Positions 24,234 to 34,220 of a DNA stretch of 64,000 bases are shown one piece after another. Each line of letters starts with the position of its first letter. Within the stretch, counting starts at the first letter, position 1. Source of the stretch: Pseudomonas moorei (GTDB lineage Bacteria; Pseudomonadota; Gammaproteobacteria; Pseudomonadales; Pseudomonadaceae); contig NZ_VZPP01000007.1 of NCBI RefSeq assembly GCF_008801475.1, positions 248,001-312,000 on the forward strand, given 5' to 3'. The notes below the pieces were generated by a model, which was not told the origin of the DNA, made no database searches, and saw nothing but the letters and a program-made list of their open reading frames with translations. The translations under genes and the position numbers were made by a program.

Positions 24234-27050
24234 TTATTGCGGGGCGGGATTACCCTGCGACTCCAGGTCACGCACCCGTGCCACCGCCTCATCGCGGCTG
24301 TTGACGCCAAGCTTGCTGTAGATGTGGCTCAGGTGCCATTTCACGGTTTCCGGGGACAGCCCCAGGGCGCGGGCGATTTTTTTGTTGGGCAGGGCCTGGG
24401 CCAGCAGGCGCACGACTTCGATTTCCCGCTCACTCAACGGCTCCATGCCGGCGGCGAGGGGCTTGCCTGCCGAGGCCGGGGAGGGTTTGCCGGTTGGCGC
24501 GGCGGGCACCGTCACATCGGCTGCTTGCAGGCGCTCGACGTAGAACGCCAGCACCGGGTCCAGGGTTTCCTCGTTCGCGATGGCAGAGATCAGTTTCAGT
24601 GCGTCCGGGTGGGCGTCGAGCAGGCTGCGCAACAAGCCGAAGCGTTGCCCGCGCCGCAGCGCCTCCATGACGTGATCCCGTGCGGCATCGGGATTGCCGC
24701 GCTGGGACTCGATCACACCACTGAGCACCAGCAGCCGTACTGAACCGAGCTGGCGGCGGTGCCGTTCACAGGTTTCGATCAGTTGTTCGATCCGCTTCAA
24801 GGCGCCGTCCAGGTCGCCTTGTTGAATCTGCCAGCGTGCCCGCGCGTTCTCGGCCAGGATATGGATTTCCTTGAGGGCGCTTTGCCCGGCATCCGGGTGG
24901 CGCGCGTCGATGGCTTCCAGGCGCGCCAGTTTGGCCTGGGCCTGCCCATGCTCACCGAGAATCATCAGCCAGCGCACCTGCCAGGTCAGGCAGTAGGCTT
25001 GCAGGCGCTCCAGACCGAGTTTGATCGCGTACTCGTCGAGCCGCTCGACATAGGCCAGGGCTTCCTGATGATTGCCCGCCAGCCATTGCACATTCCACAG
25101 CACCTGCATCACGCGCAGCACCGAATCCGGAATCGAGATGCGTTCCAGGATATCGATCCAGCCCGAAAGCAGTTTGAATGCCGCATCGACGTCATTGGTT
25201 TCGTACAGCACCTCGCCCAGCAGCGCGGCGGAGAGGTAAGTGGCGTCGGCACCGGCCTTGCCGCACTGGGCGGCTTCATGCATCACATCCCGATAGACCC
25301 GTTCGGCCTGCTTCATCTGGCCTTCGAGGGCGTGGCTCAAGCCAATCATGCAGCGCCCCTGCAGACTGCCGGCGGTGGTCCCCACAAGGGGTTCGCCATT
25401 GATCAGCAGCAGGGGGCGGTCGAGTTGTATCTGGCGCGCCTTTTCGTATTCGCCCCGGTGCATGTAGAGCCACGAAAGGATGTTGGCGCATGAACCGATG
25501 GCCACACTGTTGCTGTCCGGCGGCGGATTGAGCAATTGCGGCAGCACCGTCATCGCCGCGTCGGTGTCGTCACGCTGCAGCGCCAGAGAGGCACGCAGTA
25601 TCGCAATCATGAAGCGATCATGGACGTCGCTTTCAGGGACGTCCTGGAACAGTTGATCGAGGCTGTTGGCGCAAGCCGCGAAATCCCGGGCATAGAGCTG
25701 CATCCTGGCCTTGAGGATGCGCAGCTTGACCCGCGCCTGCACTTGCTCGACCGGCAGCAGCCGGACCAACTCGATCAACATGCGCAAGTCGCCGTGGGCA
25801 TACAGCGTCTCGGCGTTTTGCTGCACCAGGTCGGCAGCGGCATCCGGGTCGCCCGCCATCACGGCATGGTGCACCGCTTCATCCAGATGCTGGTGGTCCC
25901 GGAACCAGGCCCAGGCCCGCGCGTGCACTGCCTGTTGTTCGGCCTTGCTGCGCGAATCGAAGTATTTGAGCAATGTCTCGCGCAGCAGAGGATGCAGGCG
26001 GTACCAGGTTTCGCGCTGGGCGCTGTCCACCGGGATCAGGAACAGGTTGTCCCGTTCCAGGCGTGCCAGCAGGGCATTGGCGTCGCGGACCGCGTCCGGG
26101 TTGCCGCTGAGGGCGGCGCATAGCGAGGCGCAGAAGCGGTTGCAGACGGCCATGAGCAGCATCAAGTCCAGGTCCGTCGGCGACAGATGGGACAGCACTT
26201 CGATTTCGAAAAACTTCGCGAACGCCTGATCGTCCCGCACCTGTGTCTGGTCGGTTGCGGCAACGAGCGGTCGATTTTTCTTGCGGCTGACGGCCAGCAA
26301 TTGCAGTCCGGCCACCCAGCCATCGGTCAGTTCATGCATCAGCTTGGCATCGCGGGCGCTGATGTCGCCCAGTTGAGCCTTGAGAAAGCGTTCGGACTCG
26401 CCGGGTGTGAAGCGCAAATCGCGCAGGTTCAGTTCCAGCACCAGTTCCTGGCTGCGCAGCCGCGCCAGGGACAAAGGCACGGCACTGCGTGAGACCAGTG
26501 CCAGATGCAGATTGGCCGGTGCGTAGTCGATCAGCCATTGCAGGGCCTGATGAATCCCGACGTCGGTCAGGTGGTGCAGGTCATCGAGGACCAGCACCAG
26601 TTCGCGGCCACGGCTGGCAATACTGCGCACCAGGGTGATGACGGTGCGTTCTACCGCCTCGCTGTCGATACCACGACCTTCCAGCTGGGTGGCTTCGTGT
26701 ACCAGATCCGGGTCGACCTGGCCGAGGCTGGCCAGCAAGTAGTCCAGGAAGCGGGTCAGTTCGTTGTCATCGGCAGACAGCGTCAGCCAGGCCACGTCGA
26801 AGCCCAACGGCAACAGCGCCTGGCGCCAGGCAATCAGCGTCGAAGTCTTGCCGCATCCCGCGGGCCCCTTGAGCACGATGCAGCGCTGACGACGCGCCTT
26901 GAGCATTTGTTCCTGGAGCAGTTCGCGGGAAATCAGGCGCCCGGCACTGCGTGGCGGGATCAGTTTGGTACTGACGATCGGCGACTGGGTCGGATTCAAG
27001 ACCGGGCTGGAAGGCGTGTCCGAGGCTGTGGACTTGCGGGGTTTATCCAT
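24234..27050 (-). CDS. Large MalT-like LuxR-family transcriptional regulator (LAL/STAND ATPase), regulator 1
   Basis: A 938-residue signal-integrating regulator. The Walker A loop is GPAGCGKT at residues 62-69 and the Walker B-like stretch is [12 protein letters not shown] long helical repeat region follows (TPR-like), and a LuxR helix-turn-helix ends the protein ([40 protein letters not shown]). I start at the ATG at 27048-27050; upstream codons in frame belong to the promoter. The regulator is divergent from the alpha-methylacyl-CoA racemase operon, with an operator in between. MalT-type proteins bind an inducer and ATP, oligomerise and activate at repeated sites. It is a prime candidate for binding the shared palindrome. 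Confidence 0.92.
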   Translation of the reverse strand: MDKPRKSTASDTPSSPVLNPTQSPIVSTKLIPPRSAGRLISRELLQEQMLKARRQRCIVLKGPAGCGKTSTLIAWRQALLPLGFDVAWLTLSADDNELTRFLDYLLASLGQVDPDLVHEATQLEGRGIDSEAVERTVITLVRSIASRGRELVLVLDDLHHLTDVGIHQALQWLIDYAPANLHLALVSRSAVPLSLARLRSQELVLELNLRDLRFTPGESERFLKAQLGDISARDAKLMHELTDGWVAGLQLLAVSRKKNRPLVAATDQTQVRDDQAFAKFFEIEVLSHLSPTDLDLMLLMAVCNRFCASLCAALSGNPDAVRDANALLARLERDNLFLIPVDSAQRETWYRLHPLLRETLLKYFDSRSKAEQQAVHARAWAWFRDHQHLDEAVHHAVMAGDPDAAADLVQQNAETLYAHGDLRMLIELVRLLPVEQVQARVKLRILKARMQLYARDFAACANSLDQLFQDVPESDVHDRFMIAILRASLALQRDDTDAAMTVLPQLLNPPPDSNSVAIGSCANILSWLYMHRGEYEKARQIQLDRPLLLINGEPLVGTTAGSLQGRCMIGLSHALEGQMKQAERVYRDVMHEAAQCGKAGADATYLSAALLGEVLYETNDVDAAFKLLSGWIDILERISIPDSVLRVMQVLWNVQWLAGNHQEALAYVERLDEYAIKLGLERLQAYCLTWQVRWLMILGEHGQAQAKLARLEAIDARHPDAGQSALKEIHILAENARARWQIQQGDLDGALKRIEQLIETCERHRRQLGSVRLLVLSGVIESQRGNPDAARDHVMEALRRGQRFGLLRSLLDAHPDALKLISAIANEETLDPVLAFYVERLQAADVTVPAAPTGKPSPASAGKPLAAGMEPLSEREIEVVRLLAQALPNKKIARALGLSPETVKWHLSHIYSKLGVNSRDEAVARVRDLESQGNPAPQ

Positions 27051-27144
27051 GGGGCTGTCCGAATCTTTTTTGTTTTGGGAAGGCACTGAATCCAGAGGAG
27101 TGTAACGCACCGCCAGCCAGTCATGGCCCTGTGTTTGGCATTCG

Positions 27145-27161
27145 CCACCCGATGCGGGTGG
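27145..27161 (+). promoter_or_regulatory. Candidate LuxR-type operator, site 3 (divergent regulator/racemase promoter)
   Basis: CCACCCGATGCGGGTGG, centred 95 bp before the racemase start and 103 bp before the LuxR start on the other strand. The GAT half points toward the racemase. It could serve both promoters. Confidence 0.7.
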
Positions 27162-27247
27162 TGGTCGGCGAATAAGGGATTGATTAACTGGACGCCACAA
27201 AATAGGGGTGCTGCAAGGCGCTCCGTCAGAACAATGGAGCGGCGGCA

Positions 27248-28402
27248 ATGGGTGTACTGAGCGGCATTCGAGTGGTGGAATTTGAGGCAATCGGCCCGGC
27301 GCCTTTTGGCACGATGCTGCTGGCGGACATGGGGGCCGACGTGGTGCGGATCGACCGTCCGGTGGCTGCGAGCGACCTGGGTCCGAAGTTTGAAGGCAAG
27401 CGCGCCGACATTACAGGGCGCAATCGGCGTTCGGTCACTCTGGACCTGAAATGTCCGCAAAGCGTCGCCGCCGCGCTGGAATTGATCGAACGAGCCGATG
27501 TGCTGATCGAAGGCTTTCGCCCTGGCACCATGGAGCGTCTGGGCCTTGGCCCGGAAGTGGCGCTGGCGCGCAATCCACGGCTGGTTTATGCACGCATGAC
27601 CGGTTGGGGCCAGACCGGGCCGATGGCTGACCGTGCCGGCCATGACCTGAACTACATCGCCTTGTCCGGCGTGCTGTCGACCATTGGCCCGGCCGGTGGG
27701 CGACCGGTCCCGCCACTGAACCTGGTGGGCGATTACGGCGGTGGAGGCATGTTGATGGCGATGGGCGTGCTGGCGGCGCTGGTGAACGTGCAGCGTGGCG
27801 GGGCCGGACAAGTGGTCGATGCGGCCATGACCGAAGGCGCGGCGCAGTTGGGTTCGGTGGTCTGGGGCCTGTTGGCCGGCGGTCACTGGACCGAACAGCG
27901 CGGCAGCAACCTGCTCGATGGCGGTGCGCCGTGGTACGACACCTATGAAACCCGCGACGGGCAGTACATGTCGATCGGTCCGATCGAGTCGCGTTTCTAC
28001 GCGCAAATGCTGGACATTCTCGGGTTGGCAGGCGCCGACCTGCCGCGTCAACACGACCGGGCTGGCTGGCCGCGCTTGCGTGAGGCTTTTACCGCGGCCT
28101 TTCTCAGTCGCACCCGGGCAGAGTGGGCCGACGCGTTTGCCAGCAGCGACGCCTGCGTGGTGCCGGTGCTGGGCCTCGCTGAAGCGGCCGAACATCCCCA
28201 CAGCGTGGCCCGCGGCAGTTTTATCAAAGTCGATGGCGTGGTCCAGCCCGTCCCGGCACCGCGTTTTCTCGGCACGCCTTCGGCGCAGCCACGAACGGCA
28301 CCGCAACGCGGCGAGCACGGTCAAGAGGCGTTGCGCGACTGGGGTTTCGACAGCGTCGCCATCGAGCGGTTGCATTCGCTGGGCCTGGGCTTCAAGGCCT
28401 GA
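27248..28402 (+). CDS. Alpha-methylacyl-CoA racemase (CaiB/BaiF family)
   Basis: A 384-residue class III CoA-transferase-fold protein. Residues that correspond to the racemase catalytic set are all in place: His132 in [14 protein letters not shown], Asp162 in GDYGGGGM and Glu247 in GPIESRFY. These are exactly six positions on from His126, Asp156 and Glu241 of the M. tuberculosis enzyme as I recall it. CoA-transferases of this fold use an Asp alone, so racemase is favoured. It interconverts 2R- and 2S-methylacyl-CoA, needed before acyl-CoA dehydrogenases act on methyl-branched side chains. First gene of an operon with a crotonase, two CoA ligases and a thioesterase. Confidence 0.88.
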   Translation: MGVLSGIRVVEFEAIGPAPFGTMLLADMGADVVRIDRPVAASDLGPKFEGKRADITGRNRRSVTLDLKCPQSVAAALELIERADVLIEGFRPGTMERLGLGPEVALARNPRLVYARMTGWGQTGPMADRAGHDLNYIALSGVLSTIGPAGGRPVPPLNLVGDYGGGGMLMAMGVLAALVNVQRGGAGQVVDAAMTEGAAQLGSVVWGLLAGGHWTEQRGSNLLDGGAPWYDTYETRDGQYMSIGPIESRFYAQMLDILGLAGADLPRQHDRAGWPRLREAFTAAFLSRTRAEWADAFASSDACVVPVLGLAEAAEHPHSVARGSFIKVDGVVQPVPAPRFLGTPSAQPRTAPQRGEHGQEALRDWGFDSVAIERLHSLGLGFKA

Positions 28403-28435
28403 CCTCCCTCCCATAAAAACCATAGAGGTTAGTCC

Positions 28436-29239
28436 ATGGCCATACAGTTCAAGATCATCGATCACGTGGCAGTCATTACGCTCGATGCGCAACTGTCGAA
28501 CAATGCGCTGTCCATCAGCGACTTGATGCACCTGCGCAAGACGCTGGTGGCTTGCCAGGATGACGAGCAGGTGCGGGTCATCGTGCTGACCGGTGCCGGT
28601 GAGCGGGCATTCTGTTGCGGCGCGAGCCCGCGCGATCCTTCGCGCGGACTGTCCGGTTTTGTCGCTGGCGCACTGAAAAGCCGCGAGACCGAGGCTGAGG
28701 AGGGCGGCTATGCGCGTCTGTTCGACCTCAGCGATCTGGAGATCTGGAAGCCGGTCATCGCCGCCATCAATGGCGCTTGTCTGGCCGGTGGTTTTGAACT
28801 GGCCCTGCAATGCGACCTGCGCATTGCGGCCGAAAGCGCCGCGTTCGGCTTGCCCGAAGTGCGCGATGCGACCATTCCGGCGGCCGGTGGCGTGCAATAC
28901 CTGCTGCGCGCGGTGCCCGCCGCCCACGCCATGAAAATGGCGCTGACCGGTGAGCCGATCAACGCTCAGGAAGCCTTGCGCATCGGACTGGTCATCGACC
29001 TGCTGCCACAAGAACGGTTGATGGCCGCCGCCCTGAACCTGGCCGAACGCATAGCCGCCAATGGCCCCCTGGCGGTGCAGTCGATCAAGCAGTTGGCGGT
29101 GCAGACGGCACACCTGACGCCCCGCGACTTTGTGATTCAAGCCCACTTGCACTGGGGGTTGCTGCGCGACAGCCAGGATCACGCCGAAGGGCGCGTGGCG
29201 CTGGCCGAGCAAAGGACGCCCAAATACATCGGTGCGTGA
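28436..29239 (+). CDS. Enoyl-CoA hydratase/isomerase (crotonase family), first copy
   Basis: A 267-residue crotonase. The oxyanion-hole segments are AFCCGASPRD and INGACLAGGFELALQCDLRI. The second Glu region is GLPEVRDATIPAAGG, which gives one acidic residue of the hydratase pair while the other position (AGGFELALQ) is not clearly acidic. Hydratase or isomerase activity on an enoyl-CoA is expected. The operon starts at the racemase, 33 bp upstream. The specific substrate is unknown. Confidence 0.88.
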   Translation: MAIQFKIIDHVAVITLDAQLSNNALSISDLMHLRKTLVACQDDEQVRVIVLTGAGERAFCCGASPRDPSRGLSGFVAGALKSRETEAEEGGYARLFDLSDLEIWKPVIAAINGACLAGGFELALQCDLRIAAESAAFGLPEVRDATIPAAGGVQYLLRAVPAAHAMKMALTGEPINAQEALRIGLVIDLLPQERLMAAALNLAERIAANGPLAVQSIKQLAVQTAHLTPRDFVIQAHLHWGLLRDSQDHAEGRVALAEQRTPKYIGA

Positions 29240-29299
29240 CGCACCGCCCAGTGACTGTATGCGTTCTTACCTGACAACAATAATTCACAGGAAACCATC

Positions 29300-30856
29300 A
29301 TGTATCTCACCCAAGGACTGCACCGTGTTTTGCAGCAGCGCCCTCATGCCCTGGCGACGGTTTTCCGCGACCGGCGCCACACCTATGCACAACTGGCCGA
29401 CCGCGTAGCCCGCCTGGCCGGTGCCTTGCAGCAACTGGGCATGCAGACCGGTGACCGCGTGGGCCTGCTCGGCCTGAATTCCGATCGTTTTCTCGAGTAC
29501 TACCTGGCCACCTGGTGGGGCGGTGGTGTGGTCAACCCGGTCAATATTCGCTGGAGCGTGGCGGAAATCGTCTATTCGCTGGACGATTGCGACACGCGCA
29601 TCCTGATGATCGACGACACCTTCCTGTCGATGGCCGACAGCATTGCCGGCACCGCCAAAGTGCGGCCGCTGTTGATCCACATCGGCGAAGGGCCGACGCC
29701 CGAAGGCATGTTGTCTTACGAGCAACTGATTCGCGACGCCGAGCCGGTCGATGATGCCTTTCGTGGCGGTGACGACCTGGCCAGCATCATGTACACCGGT
29801 GGCACCACCGGCTTGCCAAAAGGCGTGATGCAGTCGCACATGAACCTGTGGAGCGCCGCCGTGGCCCGTGCCGCCGATGTTCCGGTGCCGGCCGACGCGC
29901 TGACCTTGCACATTGCTCCGATGTTCCACCTGGCCGCGCTGTCGCGGGTGATCCTGATCTCGTTGCTGGGCTCGCCGAGCATCTTCGTCCCGGCCTTCGA
30001 CCCGCTGAACGTGATGCAAACCATCGAACGCGAGCGCATCACCGACATCCTGATCGTGCCGACCATGATCCAGGCGTTGATCATGCATCCGGAGTTCGCC
30101 AACTATGACCTCAGCAGCCTGCGCAGCCTGACCTACGGCGCCTCGCCGATTGCCGTGCCCTTGCTGCAACTTGCCTTGAAAGCCCTGCCGAACGTCGAGT
30201 TCACCCAAGGCTACGGCATGACCGAAGCCGCGCCGCCGATTTCCGCCAACGGCCCGCAGAACCATGGTCCCGAAGGCATTGCCAATGGCCGGCTGCGCTC
30301 GGCCGGGCGTCCAGGGCTGGGCGTGACGGTGCGCATCGTCGACGAACATGACAACGAAGTCCCGCGCGGAACGGTCGGCGAAGTGGTGGTGCGTGGGCCG
30401 AACATCATGCTCGGCTACTGGAACAAACCCGAAGAAACCGCCCAGGCCCTGCGCGGCGGCTGGATGCACACGGGCGATGGCGCCTACATGGACGACGAGG
30501 GTTACATCTACATCGTCGATCGCTTCAAGGACATGATCGTCAGTGGTGGCGAAAACGTTTATTCGGGTGAAGTCGAAAGCGCGATTTCCAGCCACCCGGC
30601 CGTCGCCGCCTGCGCAGTGATCGGCATTCCGTGCGCACAGTGGGGCGAAGCGGTACACGCGGTGATTGTGCTCAAACCTGATCTCGAAGCAGCCGGCGCG
30701 GACATCATCGAACATTGCCGTCGGCAGATCGCCGGCTACAAGACACCGAAGTCGGTCGAGTTCCGCAGCGCGTTGCCGCTGTCCGGTGCCGGCAAGGTGC
30801 TCAAGCGCGACCTGCGCGAACCTTACTGGGCCGGCAAGGACCGGAGTGTCAGCTGA
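29300..30856 (+). CDS. Acyl-CoA synthetase (AMP-forming), copy 1
   Basis: A 518-residue member of the ANL superfamily. The P-loop is MYTGGTTGLPKGVMQSH, the adenine motif is QGYGMTEAAPP, the hinge region is VDRFKDMIVSGGENVY and the C-terminal lysine is in SGAGKVLKRDL. It activates a carboxylic acid to its CoA ester. It differs from the copy at 31281 mainly in the substrate-pocket region (residues about 190-330). Its stop TGA overlaps the start of the PaaI gene (TGATG). Together with the alcohol and aldehyde dehydrogenases elsewhere in the island it would start beta-oxidation of the acid produced. Confidence 0.92.
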   Translation: MYLTQGLHRVLQQRPHALATVFRDRRHTYAQLADRVARLAGALQQLGMQTGDRVGLLGLNSDRFLEYYLATWWGGGVVNPVNIRWSVAEIVYSLDDCDTRILMIDDTFLSMADSIAGTAKVRPLLIHIGEGPTPEGMLSYEQLIRDAEPVDDAFRGGDDLASIMYTGGTTGLPKGVMQSHMNLWSAAVARAADVPVPADALTLHIAPMFHLAALSRVILISLLGSPSIFVPAFDPLNVMQTIERERITDILIVPTMIQALIMHPEFANYDLSSLRSLTYGASPIAVPLLQLALKALPNVEFTQGYGMTEAAPPISANGPQNHGPEGIANGRLRSAGRPGLGVTVRIVDEHDNEVPRGTVGEVVVRGPNIMLGYWNKPEETAQALRGGWMHTGDGAYMDDEGYIYIVDRFKDMIVSGGENVYSGEVESAISSHPAVAACAVIGIPCAQWGEAVHAVIVLKPDLEAAGADIIEHCRRQIAGYKTPKSVEFRSALPLSGAGKVLKRDLREPYWAGKDRSVS

Positions 30857-31290
30857 TGGCGCTGGACAAGGAAGCGGCAACGATTCCCGAGGGATTCACA
30901 GCGCTGGAAAGCCTCTCGGGTTTCCTGCGCAATTGCGGTGACTTCTTCCTTCATGATGAACGGCCGATCGTGGCCGTGCGTCTGCAGTCGCACCACCTCA
31001 ACTATGTGCACATCGCCCATGGCGGTTTCCTCGCCACGGTCGCGGACAGCGCCTTCGGCATCGTTTTACGGCGCCATCTGCAGCCGCCATCGGTTGCGCT
31101 GACGGTCAACCTGAACGTCGACTACATCGGTCCGGTGCGTGAAGGCGAGTGGCTGGAGGCGCATGTGGAAGTGCTCAAGACCGGCGGCACCTTCATCAAC
31201 GCCAGCTGCCTGTTGAAGGTCGGCGAGCGCCTGGTGTTGCGGGCCAACGGTGTCTTCACCACCTGGAAAGGCAAGACACCATGTACATGA
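30856..31290 (+). CDS. PaaI-family hot-dog thioesterase
   Basis: A 144-residue hot-dog thioesterase. The active-site segment is YVHIAHGGFLATVADSAFG, with HGG at 55-57 and Asp64 as catalytic carboxylate. It hydrolyses acyl-CoA esters, so it could release stalled intermediates or free CoA when the pathway backs up. Its start codon shares one base with the stop of synthetase 1 (TGATG) and its 3' end overlaps the start of synthetase 2 by 10 bp. The unit ligase-thioesterase-ligase must be translated in close coupling. The upstream start at 30715 in the same frame was rejected because it runs through the ligase. Confidence 0.9.
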   Translation: MALDKEAATIPEGFTALESLSGFLRNCGDFFLHDERPIVAVRLQSHHLNYVHIAHGGFLATVADSAFGIVLRRHLQPPSVALTVNLNVDYIGPVREGEWLEAHVEVLKTGGTFINASCLLKVGERLVLRANGVFTTWKGKTPCT

Positions 31291-32804
31291 CCCAGTGTCT
31301 GCAACGCACCTTGCAGCAAAATCCGGAGCACTTGGCGACGATCTTTGGCGATCGCCGCCAGACCTATCGCCAGTTTGGTGAACGTGTCGCTCGCCTGGCG
31401 GGCGCCTTGCAGAACCTGGGGATGGCGGCGGGAGACCGGGTTGGCATGCTGGCGCTCAATTGCGACCGTTACCTTGAGTACATCATGGGGGTCTGGTGGG
31501 GCGGCGGGGTGCTCAACCCGGTCAACATTCGCTGGAGCGTGCCGGAGATTGTCTATTCGCTGGACGATTGCGCCACCGGCTTCCTGATTGTCGATGAGCA
31601 CTTCGCGGCGATGGCCGAAGGTATCCGCAAGACCGCCCGCCAGGCGCCACGGTTTATCTACGCCGGGGACGGTGAAGTGCCGCCGGACATGCTCGGTTAT
31701 GAGCAGTTGCTGGCCCAGGCAACGCCGGTCGAGGATGCAGGACGCGGCGGGGAAGACCTTGCCTGCATCATGTACACCGGCGGCACCACCGGTTTTCCCA
31801 AGGGCGTTATGCAGTCTCATCTGAACCTGTGGTCGGCGTGCATGCCGCGCATGGTTGACATGCCGCCGATACGCGATGGCCGGTTATTGCACGTCGCACC
31901 GCTGTTCCACGTCGCCGGCATGGCCCGCGCGTTGATCCAGTTCATGGCCGGTGAAAGCCATGTGCTGCTGTCGGGTTTCGACGCGGCTGAGGTGTTGCGG
32001 GTGATCGAGCGGGAACGGATCACCGAGACGCTGCTGGTGCCGACCATGATCCTCGCGTTGCTGGCCCATCCGGAATTTGATCGCCATGACCTCAGTAGCC
32101 TCAAACGCCTGACCTATGGTGCGTCACCCAGCGCGGGCGAAATGGTGGAGCAGGTGTTGGCCCGGCTTCCGGACCTCGAGCTTTCTCATTCCTACGGGCT
32201 GACTGAAGCCTGCCCGGTGGTGTCGAGCAATCTGCCGTGCAATCACACGGCGCAAGCGCGCCGGAGCGGTTTGTCGCGTTCGGTCGGGCGGGGCGGGTTG
32301 GGGGTCAATGTGAAGATCGTCGACCCGCAAGGCCGGGAAGTTCCACGTGGCACGGTCGGCGAGATCATCGTGCGCGGGCCGAACATCATGCAGGGCTATT
32401 GGAACAAGCCTGAAGAAACCGCCCGGGCATTGCGCGATGGCTGGTTGTACACCGGTGATGCCGCGTACATGGACGAGCAGGGGTACCTGTTCATCGTCGA
32501 CCGCCTCAAGGACATGATCGTCAGCGGTGGCGAGAATGTTTACTCGGCGGAAGTCGAAAACGTCCTCGCCCGCCACCCGGCCGTGGCGCTGGCGGCGGTG
32601 ATTGGCGTGCCCCATGAGCAATGGGGCGAGGCGGTGCACGCGGTGGTGGTGCGCAAGCCCGGCGCCCAGGTCGATGCCGAGCAATTGCGCCTGTATTGCC
32701 GGGAGTTCATCGCCGGCTACAAATGCCCGAAGAGCGTGGAGTTCCGCGACGAGTTGCCGCTTTCGGCCGCCGGTAAAGTCCTCAAGCGCGAATTGCGTTC
32801 ATAA
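31281..32804 (+). CDS. Acyl-CoA synthetase (AMP-forming), copy 2
   Basis: A 507-residue paralogue of the first ligase with the same N-terminus pattern (MYMTQCLQRTLQQNPEHLAT compared with MYLTQGLHRVLQQRPHALAT), P-loop MYTGGTTGFPKGVMQSH, DRLKDMIVSGGENVY and the final lysine in SAAGKVLKREL. I start at 31281; the ATG at 31287 is also possible. The duplication lies in one operon around a thioesterase, which suggests two related substrates, for example an intact side-chain acid and a shorter acid left after partial degradation. It is the last gene before a REPIN. Confidence 0.92.
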   Translation: MYMTQCLQRTLQQNPEHLATIFGDRRQTYRQFGERVARLAGALQNLGMAAGDRVGMLALNCDRYLEYIMGVWWGGGVLNPVNIRWSVPEIVYSLDDCATGFLIVDEHFAAMAEGIRKTARQAPRFIYAGDGEVPPDMLGYEQLLAQATPVEDAGRGGEDLACIMYTGGTTGFPKGVMQSHLNLWSACMPRMVDMPPIRDGRLLHVAPLFHVAGMARALIQFMAGESHVLLSGFDAAEVLRVIERERITETLLVPTMILALLAHPEFDRHDLSSLKRLTYGASPSAGEMVEQVLARLPDLELSHSYGLTEACPVVSSNLPCNHTAQARRSGLSRSVGRGGLGVNVKIVDPQGREVPRGTVGEIIVRGPNIMQGYWNKPEETARALRDGWLYTGDAAYMDEQGYLFIVDRLKDMIVSGGENVYSAEVENVLARHPAVALAAVIGVPHEQWGEAVHAVVVRKPGAQVDAEQLRLYCREFIAGYKCPKSVEFRDELPLSAAGKVLKRELRS

Positions 32805-32820
32805 CCACACCACATCCCCC

Positions 32821-32910
32821 TGTGGGAGCGAGCCTGCTCGCGAAGACGGTATGCCAGTCAACATGAATGTTGAATGTGACGACCTTTTCGCGAGCAGGCT
32901 CGCGCCCACC
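32821..32910. repeat. REPIN
   Basis: Inverted REP copies: TGTGGGAGCGAGCCTGCTCG at 32821 and its complement TTCGCGAGCAGGCTCGCGCC near 32886. It separates the ligase operon from the next one and closely resembles the REPIN at 24128. Confidence 0.9.
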
Positions 32911-32953
32911 GTTTTTGCGCCAGTGCTTCAGATCGTTTTCCTCCAGGCATTCG

Positions 32954-32970
32954 CTACCCGATCCGGGTGG
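32954..32970 (+). promoter_or_regulatory. Candidate LuxR-type operator, site 4 (second beta-oxidation operon)
   Basis: CTACCCGATCCGGGTGG, centred 88 bp before the acyl-CoA dehydrogenase start at 33050. One arm base differs from the consensus. Confidence 0.65.
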
Positions 32971-33049
32971 CTTCACCACCCACCCGCGTCAATACAGTGG
33001 ACTCACGAACCAGGCGCAAGCCTTGCCTGGCAACCCACTGGAGATCCCG

Positions 33050-34189
33050 ATGCACATCAACCGTACTGTCTACCGTGAAGACCACGAAATGCTGCGTGAA
33101 ACCGCGCGCCGTTTCTTCGAGCGTGAATGCCTGCCCAAGCAGGCGCAGTGGGACGCCGCTGGCCAGGTCGACCGGGAGACCTGGCTCAAGGCCGGTCGCC
33201 ATAACCTGCTGTGCCTCACCGTGCCGACCGAGTACGGCGGTGGTGGCGGTGACTTCGGGCACTCGGCGGTACTGATCGAAGAGTTGTACCGCGCCGGGGT
33301 CTCGGGCTGGAGCCTGGGTGTGCACTCCGACATCGTTGCGCCGTACATCGTGCGTCTGGGCACCGAAGAGCAAAAACAAAAATGGCTGCCGAAAATCTGC
33401 ACCGGCGAAACCGTACTGGCCGTGGCGATGACCGAGCCTGGCACCGGTTCGGACCTCAAGGCGATCCGCACCACCGCTGTGCGTGACGGTGACGAGTGGG
33501 TGATCAACGGCAGCAAGACCTTCATCAGCAACGGCCTGACCTGCGACATGGTGGTGGTCGTCTGCAAGACCGACCCGAGTGCCGGCGCCAAGGGCTGCAG
33601 CCTGATCGTGGTCGAGTGCGACCGTGAAGGTTTCCGTCGCGGGCGCAAGCTGGAAAAGGTCGGCCAGCACGCCGCCGACACCGCCGAGCTGTTCTTTGAC
33701 AACGTGCGCGTGCCGGTGGGCAACCTGCTCGGTGAAGAAAACAAAGGCTTCATGCACCTGATGGAAGAGCTGCCGCAAGAGCGCCTGGTGATCGCGCTGT
33801 ACAGCGCGGCCAAACTCGAGCGTTTGCTGGAGCAGACCGTCGAGTACGTGAAGGACCGCAAGGCGTTCAACCAGACCGTCTGGGACTTCCAGAACACCAA
33901 ATTCAAGCTGGCCGACATCAAGGCCCAGGCCACGGCCGTGCGCCTGACCATCGACCACTACATCGGCGAGCACATGCGTCGTCGCCTCACGGTGCAGGAG
34001 TCGGCCATCGCCAAGCTCTTCGCCACCGAAACCCTGTGGAAGTGCATTGACGACATGGTCCAGCTGCATGGCGGCTACGGCTACATGATGGAGTACCCGA
34101 TCGCCCGCGCCTTCGTCGACATGCGTGTGACGCGTGTCTTCGGTGGCACCAGCGAAGTGCTGCGCGAACTGATCGCGCGCCAGTTGTGA
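33050..34189 (+). CDS. Acyl-CoA dehydrogenase, copy 2
   Basis: A 379-residue protein, the same length as and strikingly similar to the enzyme at 22839-23978 (MTEPGTGSDLKAIRT, QLHGGYGYMMEYPIARAFVD, FGGTSEVLREL). Only the start MHINRTVYREDHEM has clear sequence and operator context; longer frames from 32867 read through the promoter. It lies first in an operon with thiolase 2, two further acyl-CoA dehydrogenase-like proteins and a crotonase. The duplicate suggests that the island handles two similar acyl-CoA substrates or two cycles on one substrate. Confidence 0.93.
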   Translation: MHINRTVYREDHEMLRETARRFFERECLPKQAQWDAAGQVDRETWLKAGRHNLLCLTVPTEYGGGGGDFGHSAVLIEELYRAGVSGWSLGVHSDIVAPYIVRLGTEEQKQKWLPKICTGETVLAVAMTEPGTGSDLKAIRTTAVRDGDEWVINGSKTFISNGLTCDMVVVVCKTDPSAGAKGCSLIVVECDREGFRRGRKLEKVGQHAADTAELFFDNVRVPVGNLLGEENKGFMHLMEELPQERLVIALYSAAKLERLLEQTVEYVKDRKAFNQTVWDFQNTKFKLADIKAQATAVRLTIDHYIGEHMRRRLTVQESAIAKLFATETLWKCIDDMVQLHGGYGYMMEYPIARAFVDMRVTRVFGGTSEVLRELIARQL

Positions 34190-34220
34190 TCCTTTCCCCC
34201 TCATTTTTTCAGGTGACAGC

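Noticed and set aside
26996..29212. A 738-codon open frame on the minus strand opposite the racemase and crotonase genes
   Set aside because: It is opposite two clear plus-strand genes with complete motifs; its translation is low-complexity Gln/Arg/His-rich, typical of GC-rich antisense frames.
32975..32995. A further CCACCC-rich stretch after operator site 4
   Set aside because: It has only one arm (CACCACCCACCC) and no GGGTGG partner at the right distance, so I do not count it as an eighth site.
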